Assembly: GCF_000688295.1 (NCBI RefSeq) | Contig: NZ_JHZF01000017.1 | Span: 79,480-143,479 of the forward strand | Source: Pseudooceanicola nanhaiensis DSM 18065 | Lineage (GTDB): Bacteria; Pseudomonadota; Alphaproteobacteria; Rhodobacterales; Rhodobacteraceae | Direction of reading: 5' to 3' | Length of the DNA stretch: 64,000 nt | Part shown: positions 17,440-25,335 of the stretch, one piece after another | Layout of the letters: each line of letters begins with the position of its first letter | Position numbering within the stretch: position 1 is the first letter of the stretch | The notes under the pieces: generated by a model | Seen by the model: only the letters and a program-made list of their open reading frames with translations | The model's database searches: none | What the model was told of the DNA's origin: nothing | Translations under genes and position numbers: made by a program

Positions 17440-17916
17440 CACCGTCTCCTGCCGCCGCGTCTTCTCGGTGGAAGATGGGCCTACCTCGTTGCCGGACCGT
17501 TGGGGCCTCGGACTGTGGGTCGAGTCGTCTCTCAACGCTCTTCCTCATCTTGGTGGCATTAACGTCCGGTTTCTCGATTCTGTCAAGCGGAGGGTGCCGG
17601 AGGGGAATTCCAAACCAATACCATTTCGAAGAAAAGGGTATCCACTGGTATTGGGGGACATCCAGCCTGTCCCCCAATAGACACGAAACGTCCCCTATTC
17701 GAGACGATTTCGCTGCCGTCCTGTCCCCTATTCGGGGCCCTTGTCCCCGGCGGTCCAGGTACCGCTCGATTCGGGTCCGAGCCCTGACGAGCCTGGGAAA
17801 AACCTTCCCTGCGGGGAAGATCGCACAGGACGCTGATGCCGGTAAACCTTTGTTTTGCGTTTTTCCGAAATCGGGCGTATTTCAGGAAGCACAAAGAATT
17901 AACGTTGAGGCGCAGC
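17440..17916. other. Putative replication origin: iterons and inverted repeats between replicase and parA
   Basis: This 477-bp gene-free stretch lies between the divergent replicase and parA. GTCCCCYWATWSG-type direct repeats start at 17669, 17690 and 17723, with a shorter GTCCCC at 17743; spacings are 21, 33 and 20 bp, close to whole helical turns. A 12-bp inverted repeat TATTGGGGGACA/TGTCCCCCAATA (17649-17679) overlaps the first copy. CCAATACCA/TGGTATTGG (17615-17654) lies beside it. The stretch 17560-17660 is less GC-rich than its surroundings and could be the unwinding region. It also holds both divergent promoters and one centromere-like palindrome at 17804. Origin function is inferred. 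Confidence 0.65.
17804..17819. repeat. parS-like palindrome, copy 1
   Basis: CTTCCCTGCGGGGAAG, one mismatch from the perfect form, 97 bp upstream of the parA start. The position allows both centromere function and autoregulation of parAB. Confidence 0.75.
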
Positions 17917-19212
17917 ATGTACGACCATACCGAGCTTGCCCGGCTCCAGGCGCAATCCCTGAAGATGCAGGGCTGGATCCGGCAGCAGACCTTCAGCCCG
18001 GAGAACCGCAAGACGCTCCGCCGCTTCTCCTCCTGGGAGGTGGCCGAGCTGATCTTCCGCATCAACCAGTCCACCTTCCGCGGCCGCCTCGCCGCCGACC
18101 CCTCCCTTCCCGGCGGGGAGGTCGAGGAGGACGGCCGCCAGCGCTGGTATTCGCTCGACGAGATCAACGAGCTCCGCCGCCGGATGAAGATCAACCGCAA
18201 GAGCCTGATGCCCCCCCGCCCCGCCGGCAAGCGCGCCTTCCGGGCCGCGGTCGCCAACTTCAAGGGCGGCGCCGGCAAGTCCACCGTCGCGCTCCACCTG
18301 GCCCATGCCGCCGCGCTCGACGGCTACCGCGTCCTGCTGGTGGATTTCGACCCGCAGGCGACGCTGTCGCACTCGATGGGGCTCACCGACGTGGCCGAGG
18401 ATTACACCGTCTGGGGCATCATGGCGCGCGACCTCATCAAGGAGACCGACCGGATGAACGCCGCCGCCACCGGCGCGGCCTCCGGGACCGCCCTGCCCCA
18501 GCGAAAGCTGCCCGCCTCGATCCGCGACATGGGCCTCGACGAGCTGCGCCACGGCGACTTCATCAAGACCACCGCCTGGTCCACGATCGACATCATCCCC
18601 TCCTGCGCCAATGCCGCCTTCGTGGAGTTCGCCTCCGCCCAGTACCGGCACCTGAACCCCGAATGGACCTTCTTCGCCGCCGTCTCGCGCTACCTCGACG
18701 GGCTGGGCGACGACGATTACGACCTGATCCTCTTCGACTGCCCGCCCGCGATCGGCTACCAGTCGATGAACGCGGTCTTCGCGGCCGACATGCTCTATAT
18801 CCCCTCCGGCCCCGGCTACTGGGAATACGACAGCACCACCTCCTTCATCGGCCAGCTCTCCGAGGCGCTCGAGGATCTGAGCCACGGCTTCGGCGAAAGC
18901 TTCCCCGCGGGGAAGGTCGCGCTGCCGAAAAGCTTCGCCGACATCCGCTTCCTGATGACCCGCTACGAGCCCGGCAACGACCTGCACCGCGCGATGCTTG
19001 AAGCCTTCCGCAAGGTTTTTGGCGATCATGTGACGGAGCATCCGATCGAGATGACCCGCGCCGTGGAGCAATCCGGGCGGTTCCTCTCCTCGGTCTACGA
19101 GATCGACTACCGCTCGATGACGCGGGAGACCTGGCGCCGGGCGCGCGCCTCCTTCGACCGCGCCTACGAGGAGTTCAAGGGCAACGTCATCGCCGCATGG
19201 GACAAGGTGTGA
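17917..19212 (+). CDS. parA: ParA-family partition ATPase
   Basis: A 431-residue plasmid-type ParA (class Ia). An N-terminal MerR-like helix-turn-helix (about 35-95, SWEVAELIFRINQSTFRGRL then YSLDEINELRRRM) precedes the deviant Walker A box FKGGAGKST (about 115-123). DFDPQATLS and LILFDCPPAIGY follow. It drives segregation of the replicon together with ParB. The ATG at 17917 follows TGAGG at suitable spacing; a longer in-frame start at 17836 is less likely. The coding sequence contains a perfect copy of the palindrome (18900-18915) encoding SFPAGKV. parB follows 10 bp after its stop. Confidence 0.92.
   Translation: MYDHTELARLQAQSLKMQGWIRQQTFSPENRKTLRRFSSWEVAELIFRINQSTFRGRLAADPSLPGGEVEEDGRQRWYSLDEINELRRRMKINRKSLMPPRPAGKRAFRAAVANFKGGAGKSTVALHLAHAAALDGYRVLLVDFDPQATLSHSMGLTDVAEDYTVWGIMARDLIKETDRMNAAATGAASGTALPQRKLPASIRDMGLDELRHGDFIKTTAWSTIDIIPSCANAAFVEFASAQYRHLNPEWTFFAAVSRYLDGLGDDDYDLILFDCPPAIGYQSMNAVFAADMLYIPSGPGYWEYDSTTSFIGQLSEALEDLSHGFGESFPAGKVALPKSFADIRFLMTRYEPGNDLHRAMLEAFRKVFGDHVTEHPIEMTRAVEQSGRFLSSVYEIDYRSMTRETWRRARASFDRAYEEFKGNVIAAWDKV
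18900..18915. repeat. parS-like palindrome, copy 2, inside parA
   Basis: Perfect CTTCCCCGCGGGGAAG inside the parA reading frame, translated as part of SFPAGKV. Confidence 0.75.
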
Positions 19213-19222
19213 GGGCCGGATC

Positions 19223-20329
19223 ATGGTGAAGAAGAGACGCATGTTCGACATCGAGATGCCGGAGGAGGGGCCGCCCGAAACCTTCCCCGCGGGGAAGGTC
19301 GAAGCCCCCTCGGCCGAGCCGCGCCGCCGCGGGCCGATGGCGACCGCCATCGGCGAGACGGCCGAGAGCAGCCGCGAGCGCGCCGAGGTCGAGGCGCAAA
19401 TCCGGGCCGAGAACGACGCGCTGGCGCATGAGCACGTGAAGCTGAAGCGCCTCGGGCTGGTGCTGGAGCTGGTGCCGCTGGAGGCTGTCGAGACCTCCAA
19501 GCTGATCCGCGACCGCGCCGCCGGGCCGGACATGGAGCTTGCCGGGCTCAAGGCCTCGATCACGGAGCTGGGGCTCTCGAACCCGATCCGGCTGGAGGCG
19601 CGGCCCGACGGCCGGTTCGAGCTGATCCAGGGCTTCCGCCGTCTGGCGGCCTACCGCGCCTTGCTGGAAGAGACCGGCGATGCCGAGGCCTGGGGCCGCA
19701 TCCCGGCCGCCGTCAGCCAGCCGGGCGACGACCTCGACGTGCTCTACCGCCGGATGGTGGACGAGAACCTCGTGCGCAAGGACATCTCCTTCGCCGAGAT
19801 GGCGCAGCTGGCGCTGGACTACGCGGCCGATCCCGGCACGGCGATCGAGGATCCGGACAAGGCGGTGGCGGAGCTCTTCAAGTCCGCGGGCTACCAGAAG
19901 CGCAGCTATGTCCGGAGCTTCATCAAGCTGATGGAGCGGATCGGCCCGGCGCTGCAATTCGCGCCGGACGTGCCGCGCGCGCTCGGCCTCGCCCTGGCGC
20001 AGCGGCTGGAGGAGGTCGACGGGCTCTCGGGCGTGATCCGGCGCGAGCTGGCGGAGCTCGACAACCGTTCGGTGGTGGACGAGCTCGAGGTGCTGCGGCG
20101 CCATGCCGGGATGTCGGAAGGGGCACCGGCCCCCCGGGCGCCGGCGGTGAAACCGGCGGGGGCAGGCGGCAAGGCCAAGACCTCGTTCCAGTTCGACCGG
20201 GCCGAGGGGCGCGCGAAATGCACCGCGGCCAACGGACGGCTGGAGGTGCGGCTGGACCGGGATTTCTCGACCATCGACCGGCGGCGTCTGGAAGAGGCGG
20301 TGCGCCGGATGCTTGACCAGCTGGAGTGA
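19223..20329 (+). CDS. parB: ParB-family centromere-binding protein
   Basis: A 368-residue ParB/RepB protein. The N-terminal ParB nuclease-like fold (about 75-155) has LKASITELGLSNPIRLE and the arginine box LIQGFRRLAAYR. A helix-turn-helix region follows (about 180-260, NLVRKDISFAEMAQLALDYA), and the C-terminal part is a probable dimerisation domain. It should bind the CTTCCCCGCGGGGAAG sites around it. A perfect copy of that site sits inside its own N-terminus (19282-19297), encoding TFPAGKV in a region that looks unstructured. Operon with parA. Confidence 0.92.
   Translation: MVKKRRMFDIEMPEEGPPETFPAGKVEAPSAEPRRRGPMATAIGETAESSRERAEVEAQIRAENDALAHEHVKLKRLGLVLELVPLEAVETSKLIRDRAAGPDMELAGLKASITELGLSNPIRLEARPDGRFELIQGFRRLAAYRALLEETGDAEAWGRIPAAVSQPGDDLDVLYRRMVDENLVRKDISFAEMAQLALDYAADPGTAIEDPDKAVAELFKSAGYQKRSYVRSFIKLMERIGPALQFAPDVPRALGLALAQRLEEVDGLSGVIRRELAELDNRSVVDELEVLRRHAGMSEGAPAPRAPAVKPAGAGGKAKTSFQFDRAEGRAKCTAANGRLEVRLDRDFSTIDRRRLEEAVRRMLDQLE
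19282..19297. repeat. parS-like palindrome, copy 3, inside parB
   Basis: Perfect CTTCCCCGCGGGGAAG in the parB frame, giving TFPAGKV near residue 20. The flanks extend the symmetry to ACC...GGT. Confidence 0.75.
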
Positions 20330-20334
20330 GCGAT

Positions 20335-20350
20335 CTTCCCCGCGGGGAAG
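20335..20350. repeat. parS-like palindrome, copy 4
   Basis: Perfect CTTCCCCGCGGGGAAG six bases after the parB stop; first of three copies in the 188-bp gap before convergent parE. Confidence 0.75.
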
Positions 20351-20429
20351 GTTTCGGGGCCGGGGGCAGGGATGCCGCCGGCCCTTTTCCTTTGCGTCGC
20401 GGTGCGTGGGGGGGCATGGCGCGCAGGAC

Positions 20430-20445
20430 CTTCCCTGCGGGGAAG
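20430..20445. repeat. parS-like palindrome, copy 5
   Basis: CTTCCCTGCGGGGAAG, with the same single C-to-T variant as copy 1. It starts 95 bp after copy 4 and 63 bp before copy 6. Confidence 0.75.
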
Positions 20446-20492
20446 GTGGACGCGGCGCCGCGGCGGCGTTGCGAGGGTGCCGTCACCGGAGC

Positions 20493-20508
20493 CTTCCCCG
20501 CGGGGAAG
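20493..20508. repeat. parS-like palindrome, copy 6
   Basis: Perfect CTTCCCCGCGGGGAAG, with symmetry extended to AGC...GCT, 9 bp beyond the parE stop. Confidence 0.75.
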
Positions 20509-20517
20509 GCTCCGGCC

Positions 20518-20847
20518 TCAGCCCCGCAGTGCGCGGAGCGCGGCGATCCGGGCCGGCAGGTCGGTGCGAGCGTGCAGGAAGTCGACGAAGATCACCTCTG
20601 CCTCGGTCTCCAGGAAGACGGCGAAGTGCTCTCCGGCGCGGGTGAAGCGCAGGCCGGTGGCGGCGCCGTCGTCCAGCAGCAGGGCGCAATCCTGCGTGCT
20701 GGCGCGGCCCTCGGCGGCGGCGGTGCAGCGGGCGACAAGCTCTTCCTCGTAGAGCTCCGCCTGGACGGGGCCGAAGGTGTCGAGGGTCCAGAGCGCGATG
20801 TCGATCAGGCTGTCCTGGGCGCGGGGCGTCAGGCGCCAGGGCTTCAC
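20518..20847 (-). CDS. parE: ParE/RelE-type toxin of a type II toxin-antitoxin pair
   Basis: A 109-residue ParE-like protein. It starts WRLTPRAQDSLIDIALWTLDTFG, the usual first helix pair, and ends with the beta-sheet pattern GLRFTRAGEHFAVFLETEAEVIFVDFLHAR. ParE toxins poison DNA gyrase. The GTG start overlaps the stop of the antitoxin gene by 4 nt, so it is made only after the antitoxin. Next to parAB it probably serves post-segregational maintenance of the replicon. Confidence 0.88.
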   Translation of the reverse strand: MKPWRLTPRAQDSLIDIALWTLDTFGPVQAELYEEELVARCTAAAEGRASTQDCALLLDDGAATGLRFTRAGEHFAVFLETEAEVIFVDFLHARTDLPARIAALRALRG

Positions 20848-21110
20848 GGGGCGGACCGGCGGCGTCGGGCTTCGGTAAAGGCGGTGCGGATGGCCTCGGC
20901 CCCGGTGCCCTCGGCCCGTGCGCCCGAGAGCGCCTCGTCGAGGCCCGCCCGCAGGCGTTCGCGGAGGGCGAGGGTCTGGCTCTCCTCCAGCTCCAGCAGG
21001 CGCAGCCCGGCGCGGAGCGCTTCGGAGGCGTTCTGGTAGCGGCCGGTGGCCACGAGCGATTGCACCAGCGCTTCCTGTTCCGCGGTGAGGACGACGTTGC
21101 GGGTGGTCAT
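20844..21110 (-). CDS. parD: ParD-type antitoxin (ribbon-helix-helix)
   Basis: An 88-residue protein of the ParD/CopG type. The N-terminal ribbon-helix-helix (RNVVLTAEQEALVQSLVATG, then YQNASEALRAGLRLLE) binds DNA; the C-terminal half (ALRERLRAGLDEALSG) is the toxin-binding arm. It precedes and overlaps parE, the usual antitoxin-first order. The upstream gap includes AT-rich TTGGCAATATATGCCAA (21131-21147), a perfect palindrome that is a good candidate for its own operator, and one parS-like palindrome at 21202. Confidence 0.88.
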   Translation of the reverse strand: MTTRNVVLTAEQEALVQSLVATGRYQNASEALRAGLRLLELEESQTLALRERLRAGLDEALSGARAEGTGAEAIRTAFTEARRRRSAP

Positions 21111-21130
21111 GGCGCGACTCCTTCGGCTAT

Positions 21131-21147
21131 TGGCAATATATGCCAAT
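21131..21147. promoter_or_regulatory. Candidate parDE operator and promoter
   Basis: TTGGCAATATATGCCAA is a perfect palindrome about 20 bp upstream of the parD start in an unusually AT-rich patch. This is the normal place for antitoxin autorepression; the TATA core could be part of the -10 element. Confidence 0.55.
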
Positions 21148-21201
21148 GACGCCGCGTGGACAAGGCCGGGCAGGGCAGGGGGCGCGCCGGGGCGGGCGGA
21201 C

Positions 21202-21217
21202 CTTCCCCGCGGGGAAG
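21202..21217. repeat. parS-like palindrome, copy 7
   Basis: Perfect CTTCCCCGCGGGGAAG with ACC...GGT flanks, between parD and the feruloyl-CoA synthase stop. It is the last copy and marks the right edge of the maintenance block. Confidence 0.75.
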
Positions 21218-21226
21218 GTTCCGGGG

Positions 21227-23068
21227 CTAGGCCTCGGCCTCCGCGGGCCGGATCACGCGGGCGTCGTCGGACCAGAGCCGCGCGGCCAGCGCCGCGCGGT
21301 TCCGCAGGACCGCGCGCTGGTTGATCGAGCCCTTGTCTGTCACCTCGCCCCGGTCGAACTCCAGCGGCGCGGCGAGGAAGATCATCCGCGTCACCCGGTT
21401 GGAGGAGCCGGTCGCGCGACTTGCATGGGCCGCCAGTCGTTCCGCCGCCGCCCGGCGCACCGCGGGATGGTCCAGAAGCGCCACGCCCTGCGTGCCGTCG
21501 CCCGCGATCGCGGCCAGGGCGGTCCAGTTGGGCACCACGAGCGCGCCGAGGTCCTCCTGCCCTTCGCCCGCCGCCACCACGTCGGAGGCGAGGCCGCCCA
21601 GATCGTCGGTCAGCTGCGCCCGGACCGGCCCGACGGCGACCCAGGTGCCGGAGGCGAGCTTGAAGTTCTCGGCCAGCCGCCCGTCGAAGAGCAATCCCTT
21701 CGCGGGGTCGTCGGGATCGGCGAAGCGGAAGGCGTCGCCGAAGCAGTAGAAGCCTTCCTCGTCGAAGGCCTCGGCCGTGAGCGTGTCGTTGCCCCAGTAG
21801 CCCGGCGTGATCGAGGGGGACTTGATCCGGCCCTCGAGCTTGTCGCCCTGCGGGACCAGCTTGAAGGTCACCCCGTGGGCCGGGATGCCGAGGTTGCCCG
21901 AGGTCTTCTGCCGCTCGGTGCAGCAGAGCGCGAAGGGCCCGGTCTCGGTTGAGCCGAAGCCGGTGGTCAGCAGGACGCCGCCGGGCACCATCTCCTCGGC
22001 GACGCGGGTGAGGCGGTCCCAGACCGGCTGGGACATGCCGGCCCCGGCGTAGAAGAGCATCTGGAGGCGGCTGAAGAAGGTCTTGCGGAGTGCGGCGTCG
22101 GTCTCGAACGCCTCGAGCAGCATCTGGAAGCCGAGCGGGACGTTGAAATACCAGGTCGGCGCCACCTCGCGCAGGTTCTCGATGGTGCGGGCGATGCCGT
22201 CCCGGGTCGGGCGGCCGTCGTCGATGTAATAGGTCCCGCCGTTGGTGTGGACCATGTTGAACACCTTGTTGCCGCTGGCCGTGTGGTTCCAGGGCGCCCA
22301 GTCGACCACGACCGGCGGGGTCTTCGTCATGAAGACGAAGCATTGCCGGATGATCTGCTGGTTCGAGACGAGCATCCCGTGGGTCTGGATCACCGCCTTG
22401 GGCGTGCCGGTGGTGCCTGAGGTGAAGAGGAACTTGGCCACCGTCTCGCCGGTGATGGCGGCATGGGCCGCCTCGGCCGCCTCGGTCGGGGGCGTCGCGA
22501 GGAGGGTGTCGAAGGGGATGACCTTTCGGCCCGGCATCGTGCCGGTGAGGGTGGTGACGGGGATGGAGGCGTCGAAAACAGTCTCTATTGCGGGGGAAAA
22601 AGGCTCCAGCCGGTCCGCGAAGATGAGGCCGGGGTGGAGCTGGTCGGCGATGTCGCGGAGCTTGAGATAGTCTCCGCCGGTGAGCGCATAGGCCGGCGCG
22701 AGCGCGGCGGAGGGGATGCCGACGTGCTGGGCGCCGAGGGCGATCAGGGCATGGGCGATGGAATTGCCCGAGAGAATCAGCACGGGCCGGTCCGCGGAGA
22801 GGCCGAGCCCCAGCAGGGCGGTGCCGATGGCGCGGATCCGGGCGGCGGCCTCGGCATAGGTCAGCTCGATCCAGGCGCGGTCGGGGCCGCGTTCGGCCAT
22901 CCAGACGGTGTCGGGCGTGCGCGCGGCCCAGTCCATGAACGCGTCGGTGATCGCGGCGGGGCAGGGGTCGAGCGCGCCCTCCTGCCAGACGAGGATGGAC
23001 CCGTCGGGCCGCGTCTCGCTGCGCACGACGGGGTCCCAGAACATCGCGTCCTGTGCGGTGGCGGTCAT
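21227..23068 (-). CDS. fcs: Feruloyl-CoA synthase
   Basis: A 613-residue ANL-family ligase with the P-loop [19 protein letters not shown] (about residue 215). It then has [18 protein letters not shown] and [13 protein letters not shown], a combination characteristic of feruloyl-CoA synthases. Further on come [12 protein letters not shown] and [13 protein letters not shown]. It activates ferulate, coumarate or caffeate with ATP and CoA, the first step of side-chain removal. It is divergent from a crotonase/MarR/amidohydrolase/TRAP operon, which supplies the likely partners. A GGAGGAG ribosome site precedes the ATG. Confidence 0.88.
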   Translation of the reverse strand: MTATAQDAMFWDPVVRSETRPDGSILVWQEGALDPCPAAITDAFMDWAARTPDTVWMAERGPDRAWIELTYAEAAARIRAIGTALLGLGLSADRPVLILSGNSIAHALIALGAQHVGIPSAALAPAYALTGGDYLKLRDIADQLHPGLIFADRLEPFSPAIETVFDASIPVTTLTGTMPGRKVIPFDTLLATPPTEAAEAAHAAITGETVAKFLFTSGTTGTPKAVIQTHGMLVSNQQIIRQCFVFMTKTPPVVVDWAPWNHTASGNKVFNMVHTNGGTYYIDDGRPTRDGIARTIENLREVAPTWYFNVPLGFQMLLEAFETDAALRKTFFSRLQMLFYAGAGMSQPVWDRLTRVAEEMVPGGVLLTTGFGSTETGPFALCCTERQKTSGNLGIPAHGVTFKLVPQGDKLEGRIKSPSITPGYWGNDTLTAEAFDEEGFYCFGDAFRFADPDDPAKGLLFDGRLAENFKLASGTWVAVGPVRAQLTDDLGGLASDVVAAGEGQEDLGALVVPNWTALAAIAGDGTQGVALLDHPAVRRAAAERLAAHASRATGSSNRVTRMIFLAAPLEFDRGEVTDKGSINQRAVLRNRAALAARLWSDDARVIRPAEAEA

Positions 23069-23096
23069 GACTCCTCCTTCACTCCCGATCCGGCTT

Positions 23097-23130
23097 CACG
23101 TTGACTCGAATCGCGGATATTGTCTACGTG
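23097..23130. promoter_or_regulatory. Candidate operator between fcs and the crotonase operon
   Basis: CACGTTGAC (23097-23105) is matched in inverted orientation by GTCTACGTG (23122-23130), with one mismatch, in the 105-bp divergent gap. The MarR protein encoded in the operon is the obvious candidate ligand-responsive repressor. Inferred from position only. Confidence 0.4.
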
Positions 23131-23173
23131 GAAACAGAATTGCGCCGGCCGAGAGGCGGCGAAGGGAGGACAG

Positions 23174-23959
23174 ATGAGCGGCACCGACGACCTCGTCACC
23201 TACGAGATGCGCGGCGATGTCGCGTTGCTGGGGCTCAACCGTCCCGAGAAGCGCAACGCGATCTCGGACCGCTTCGTGGAGGCGATCCACGACGCGGTGA
23301 CGCGCGCGTCCTCGGAGGCGAAGGCGGGCGTCATCCACGGTCACGGCACCCATTTCTGCGCCGGGCTCGACCTGTCGGAACACAGCGAAAAGCCCTTGTT
23401 CGAGGCTGTCAAAGGCTCGCGCCGCTGGCATGCGGTGTTCGATGCGATCGAGCGGGGCACGATCCCCTTCGTTTCGGCCATCAGCGGCGCGGCGGTCGGC
23501 GGCGGCTTCGAGCTGGCGGCCGCGACGGCGATCCGGGTGGCGGAGACCAACGCCTTCTTCGCCCTGCCGGAGGGGCAGCGGGGCATCTTCGTCGGCGGCG
23601 GCGGCTCGGTGCGGATCGCGCGGCTGATCGGACCGGCCCGGATGGGGGACATGATGCTCACCGGCCGGGTGCTGGATGCGGTCACGATGGAGGCCTGGGG
23701 CGGCGTCTCCTACGTGGTCGAGACGGGCGAGGCGGTCGACAGGGCGGTCGAGCTGGCCGACCGCATGGCCGGCAATGCCGAGTTCACCAATTACGCCATT
23801 CTCAACGCCCTGCCGCGGATCGCGGACATGTCGAGCGAGGACGGGCTCTTCACCGAGAGCATGGTCGCCTCGCTCGCCACGATGACCCCGGAGGCGAAGC
23901 AGCGGCTGAAAGACTTCCTGGAGAAGCGGGCGGCCAAGGTGGAGGCGCCCGGTGGCTGA
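23174..23959 (+). CDS. Enoyl-CoA hydratase family protein of the hydroxycinnamate cluster
   Basis: A 261-residue crotonase with both classical catalytic glutamates: GGGFELAAATA and FFALPEGQRGIFVGGGG; the oxyanion segment is THFCAGLDLSEHS. The chemistry should be hydration of a 2-enoyl-CoA, here probably the feruloyl- or coumaroyl-CoA made by the divergent synthase. It does not look like the well-known Pseudomonas hydratase-lyase sequence, so whether it also cleaves to the aldehyde is open. The ATG has GGGAGG at good spacing. The downstream MarR gene starts inside its last codons. Confidence 0.82.
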   Translation: MSGTDDLVTYEMRGDVALLGLNRPEKRNAISDRFVEAIHDAVTRASSEAKAGVIHGHGTHFCAGLDLSEHSEKPLFEAVKGSRRWHAVFDAIERGTIPFVSAISGAAVGGGFELAAATAIRVAETNAFFALPEGQRGIFVGGGGSVRIARLIGPARMGDMMLTGRVLDAVTMEAWGGVSYVVETGEAVDRAVELADRMAGNAEFTNYAILNALPRIADMSSEDGLFTESMVASLATMTPEAKQRLKDFLEKRAAKVEAPGG

Positions 23960-24431
23960 CATGCTGGACCGCGGCACCCATGACGGCGCGGTCCGCTTCG
24001 GGCCGCTGGCGGAATCGCTCGGCCTTCTGCTCAGGCTCTCGCAGCTGCACAGCTTCCACGATTTCTACACCGCGCTGGAACGCCACCACGTGCGGCCCGG
24101 CGAGATCTCGATCCTGATGATGATCCGGGAGAACCCCGGCATCCGTCAGGGGGTGCTGGCGAGCGCGCTGATGATCAAGCGCGCGCACATGGCCAAGATG
24201 GCGCGACGGCTGGAGGATGCGGGTCTGATCGAGCGGAGCGTGCCCCCCGACGACCGCCGCGCGATGGAACTTCGGCTGACCGCGCAGGGAGAGCTGCGGG
24301 CCGCCGAGATGACCCCCGATCTGGAAGCGCACGAGGCGCGGAATTTCGGCGGGCTGACCCCGGAGGAGGCGGCGACGCTCAGGACGTTGCTGCGGAAATA
24401 CCTGGCGCTCGACGCGCCGAAAGAGGACTGA
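23952..24431 (+). CDS. MarR-family regulator, CouR/FerR-like by context
   Basis: A 159-residue MarR protein with a winged helix (GIRQGVLASALMIKRAHMAKMARRLEDAGL) and the wing SVPPDDRRAMELRLTAQG. A GTG start at 23952 overlaps the crotonase stop by 8 nt and has GGAGG 6 nt upstream. MarR proteins in such clusters (CouR in Rhodopseudomonas, FerC/FerR types elsewhere) respond to hydroxycinnamoyl-CoA thioesters, so it probably represses this operon and fcs. The ligand is inferred from context. Confidence 0.85.
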   Translation: MADMLDRGTHDGAVRFGPLAESLGLLLRLSQLHSFHDFYTALERHHVRPGEISILMMIRENPGIRQGVLASALMIKRAHMAKMARRLEDAGLIERSVPPDDRRAMELRLTAQGELRAAEMTPDLEAHEARNFGGLTPEEAATLRTLLRKYLALDAPKED

Positions 24432-24432
24432 C

Positions 24433-25311
24433 ATGAACATCGACGAGCTGGTTGCCATCGACATCCACACCCATGCGGAAGAGCCCTGCTGCGGCCACCG
24501 CGACGACGGCTACGACGAGTTCCAGGCCGGCATGGCGAAGTATTTCAAGAACCCGGCCGGCAAGGACGGGATGCTGCCCTCGGTCGAGCAGACGGCGGCG
24601 TATTTCCGCGAACGCAGGATCGGCGCAGTGATCTTCCCGGTCGATACCGAACGCGAGACCGGCTTCCGGCGCTATTCCAACGAGGACGTGGCGCGGATTG
24701 CCGCGGAGAACGACGATATCCTCATTCCCTTCGCCTCGATCGACCCCGCGAAGGGGAAGGCGGGCGCGCGGGAGGCGCGGCGGCTGGTGAAGGAGTTCGG
24801 CGTCAAGGGCTTCAAGTTCCACCCGACGATGCAGGGCTTCTATCCGAACGAGCGGATGGCCTATCCGCTCTACGAGGCGATTGCCGAGGAAGGGGCGATC
24901 ATGCTGTTCCACACCGGGCAGACCGGGGTGGGATCGGGCATGCGGGGCGGCATGGGGATGCGGCTGAAGTACTCGAACCCGATCCATGTGGACGACGTGG
25001 CGGTCGATTTCCCCGACACGCCGATCATCCTGGCGCACCCCTCCTTCCCCTGGACCGAGGAGGGGCTGATGATCGCGCAGCACAAGCCCAACGTCTATAT
25101 CGACATGTCCGGATGGTCGCCGAAGTACTTCCCGCCGATCTTCGTGCATTACGCGAATTCGATCCTGAAGAAGAAGATGCTCTTCGGGTCCGACTGGCCG
25201 GCGATCACGCCGGACAGGTGGCTTGCGGATTTCGAGACGCTCGATCTCCGGGAGGAGGTGAAGCCTCTGATACTCAAGGAAAATGCAGCGAGGCTTCTGA
25301 AGTTGATGTGA
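24433..25311 (+). CDS. Amidohydrolase-family protein (metal-dependent, ACMSD-like)
   Basis: A 292-residue amidohydrolase-2-type TIM barrel. Candidate metal ligands are the IDIHTHAEE motif at the start, the lysine/histidine region KGFKFHPTMQGF, LAHPSFPWTEE and the terminal FGSDWPA aspartate. The family includes decarboxylases, hydrolases and retro-aldol-type enzymes. In an operon with a feruloyl-CoA synthase and a hydratase it may act on a side-chain or ring-derived intermediate, but the reaction cannot be assigned. It follows the MarR stop by one base, so it is co-translated. Confidence 0.82.
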   Translation: MNIDELVAIDIHTHAEEPCCGHRDDGYDEFQAGMAKYFKNPAGKDGMLPSVEQTAAYFRERRIGAVIFPVDTERETGFRRYSNEDVARIAAENDDILIPFASIDPAKGKAGAREARRLVKEFGVKGFKFHPTMQGFYPNERMAYPLYEAIAEEGAIMLFHTGQTGVGSGMRGGMGMRLKYSNPIHVDDVAVDFPDTPIILAHPSFPWTEEGLMIAQHKPNVYIDMSGWSPKYFPPIFVHYANSILKKKMLFGSDWPAITPDRWLADFETLDLREEVKPLILKENAARLLKLM

Positions 25312-25335
25312 CATGTAGTTCAGGGAGGATGGAAC

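Noticed and set aside
16768..20329. A RepABC-type replicon
   Set aside because: No RepC initiator and no RepB-RepC intergenic arrangement; the initiator is a separate, divergent DnaA-like gene and the palindromes differ from the usual RepABC parS form.
20335..20508. The CTTCCCCGCGGGGAAG palindromes as transcription terminators between parB and parE
   Set aside because: No U-tracts, and identical copies lie inside the parA and parB coding sequences and upstream of parA, where a terminator would be harmful.
23174..23959. Classical feruloyl-CoA hydratase-lyase (Ech) for the crotonase next to fcs
   Set aside because: The active-site surroundings (FFALPEGQRGIFVGGGG) do not resemble the Pseudomonas-type enzyme as I know it; kept as a hydratase of the cluster with cleavage activity unproven.
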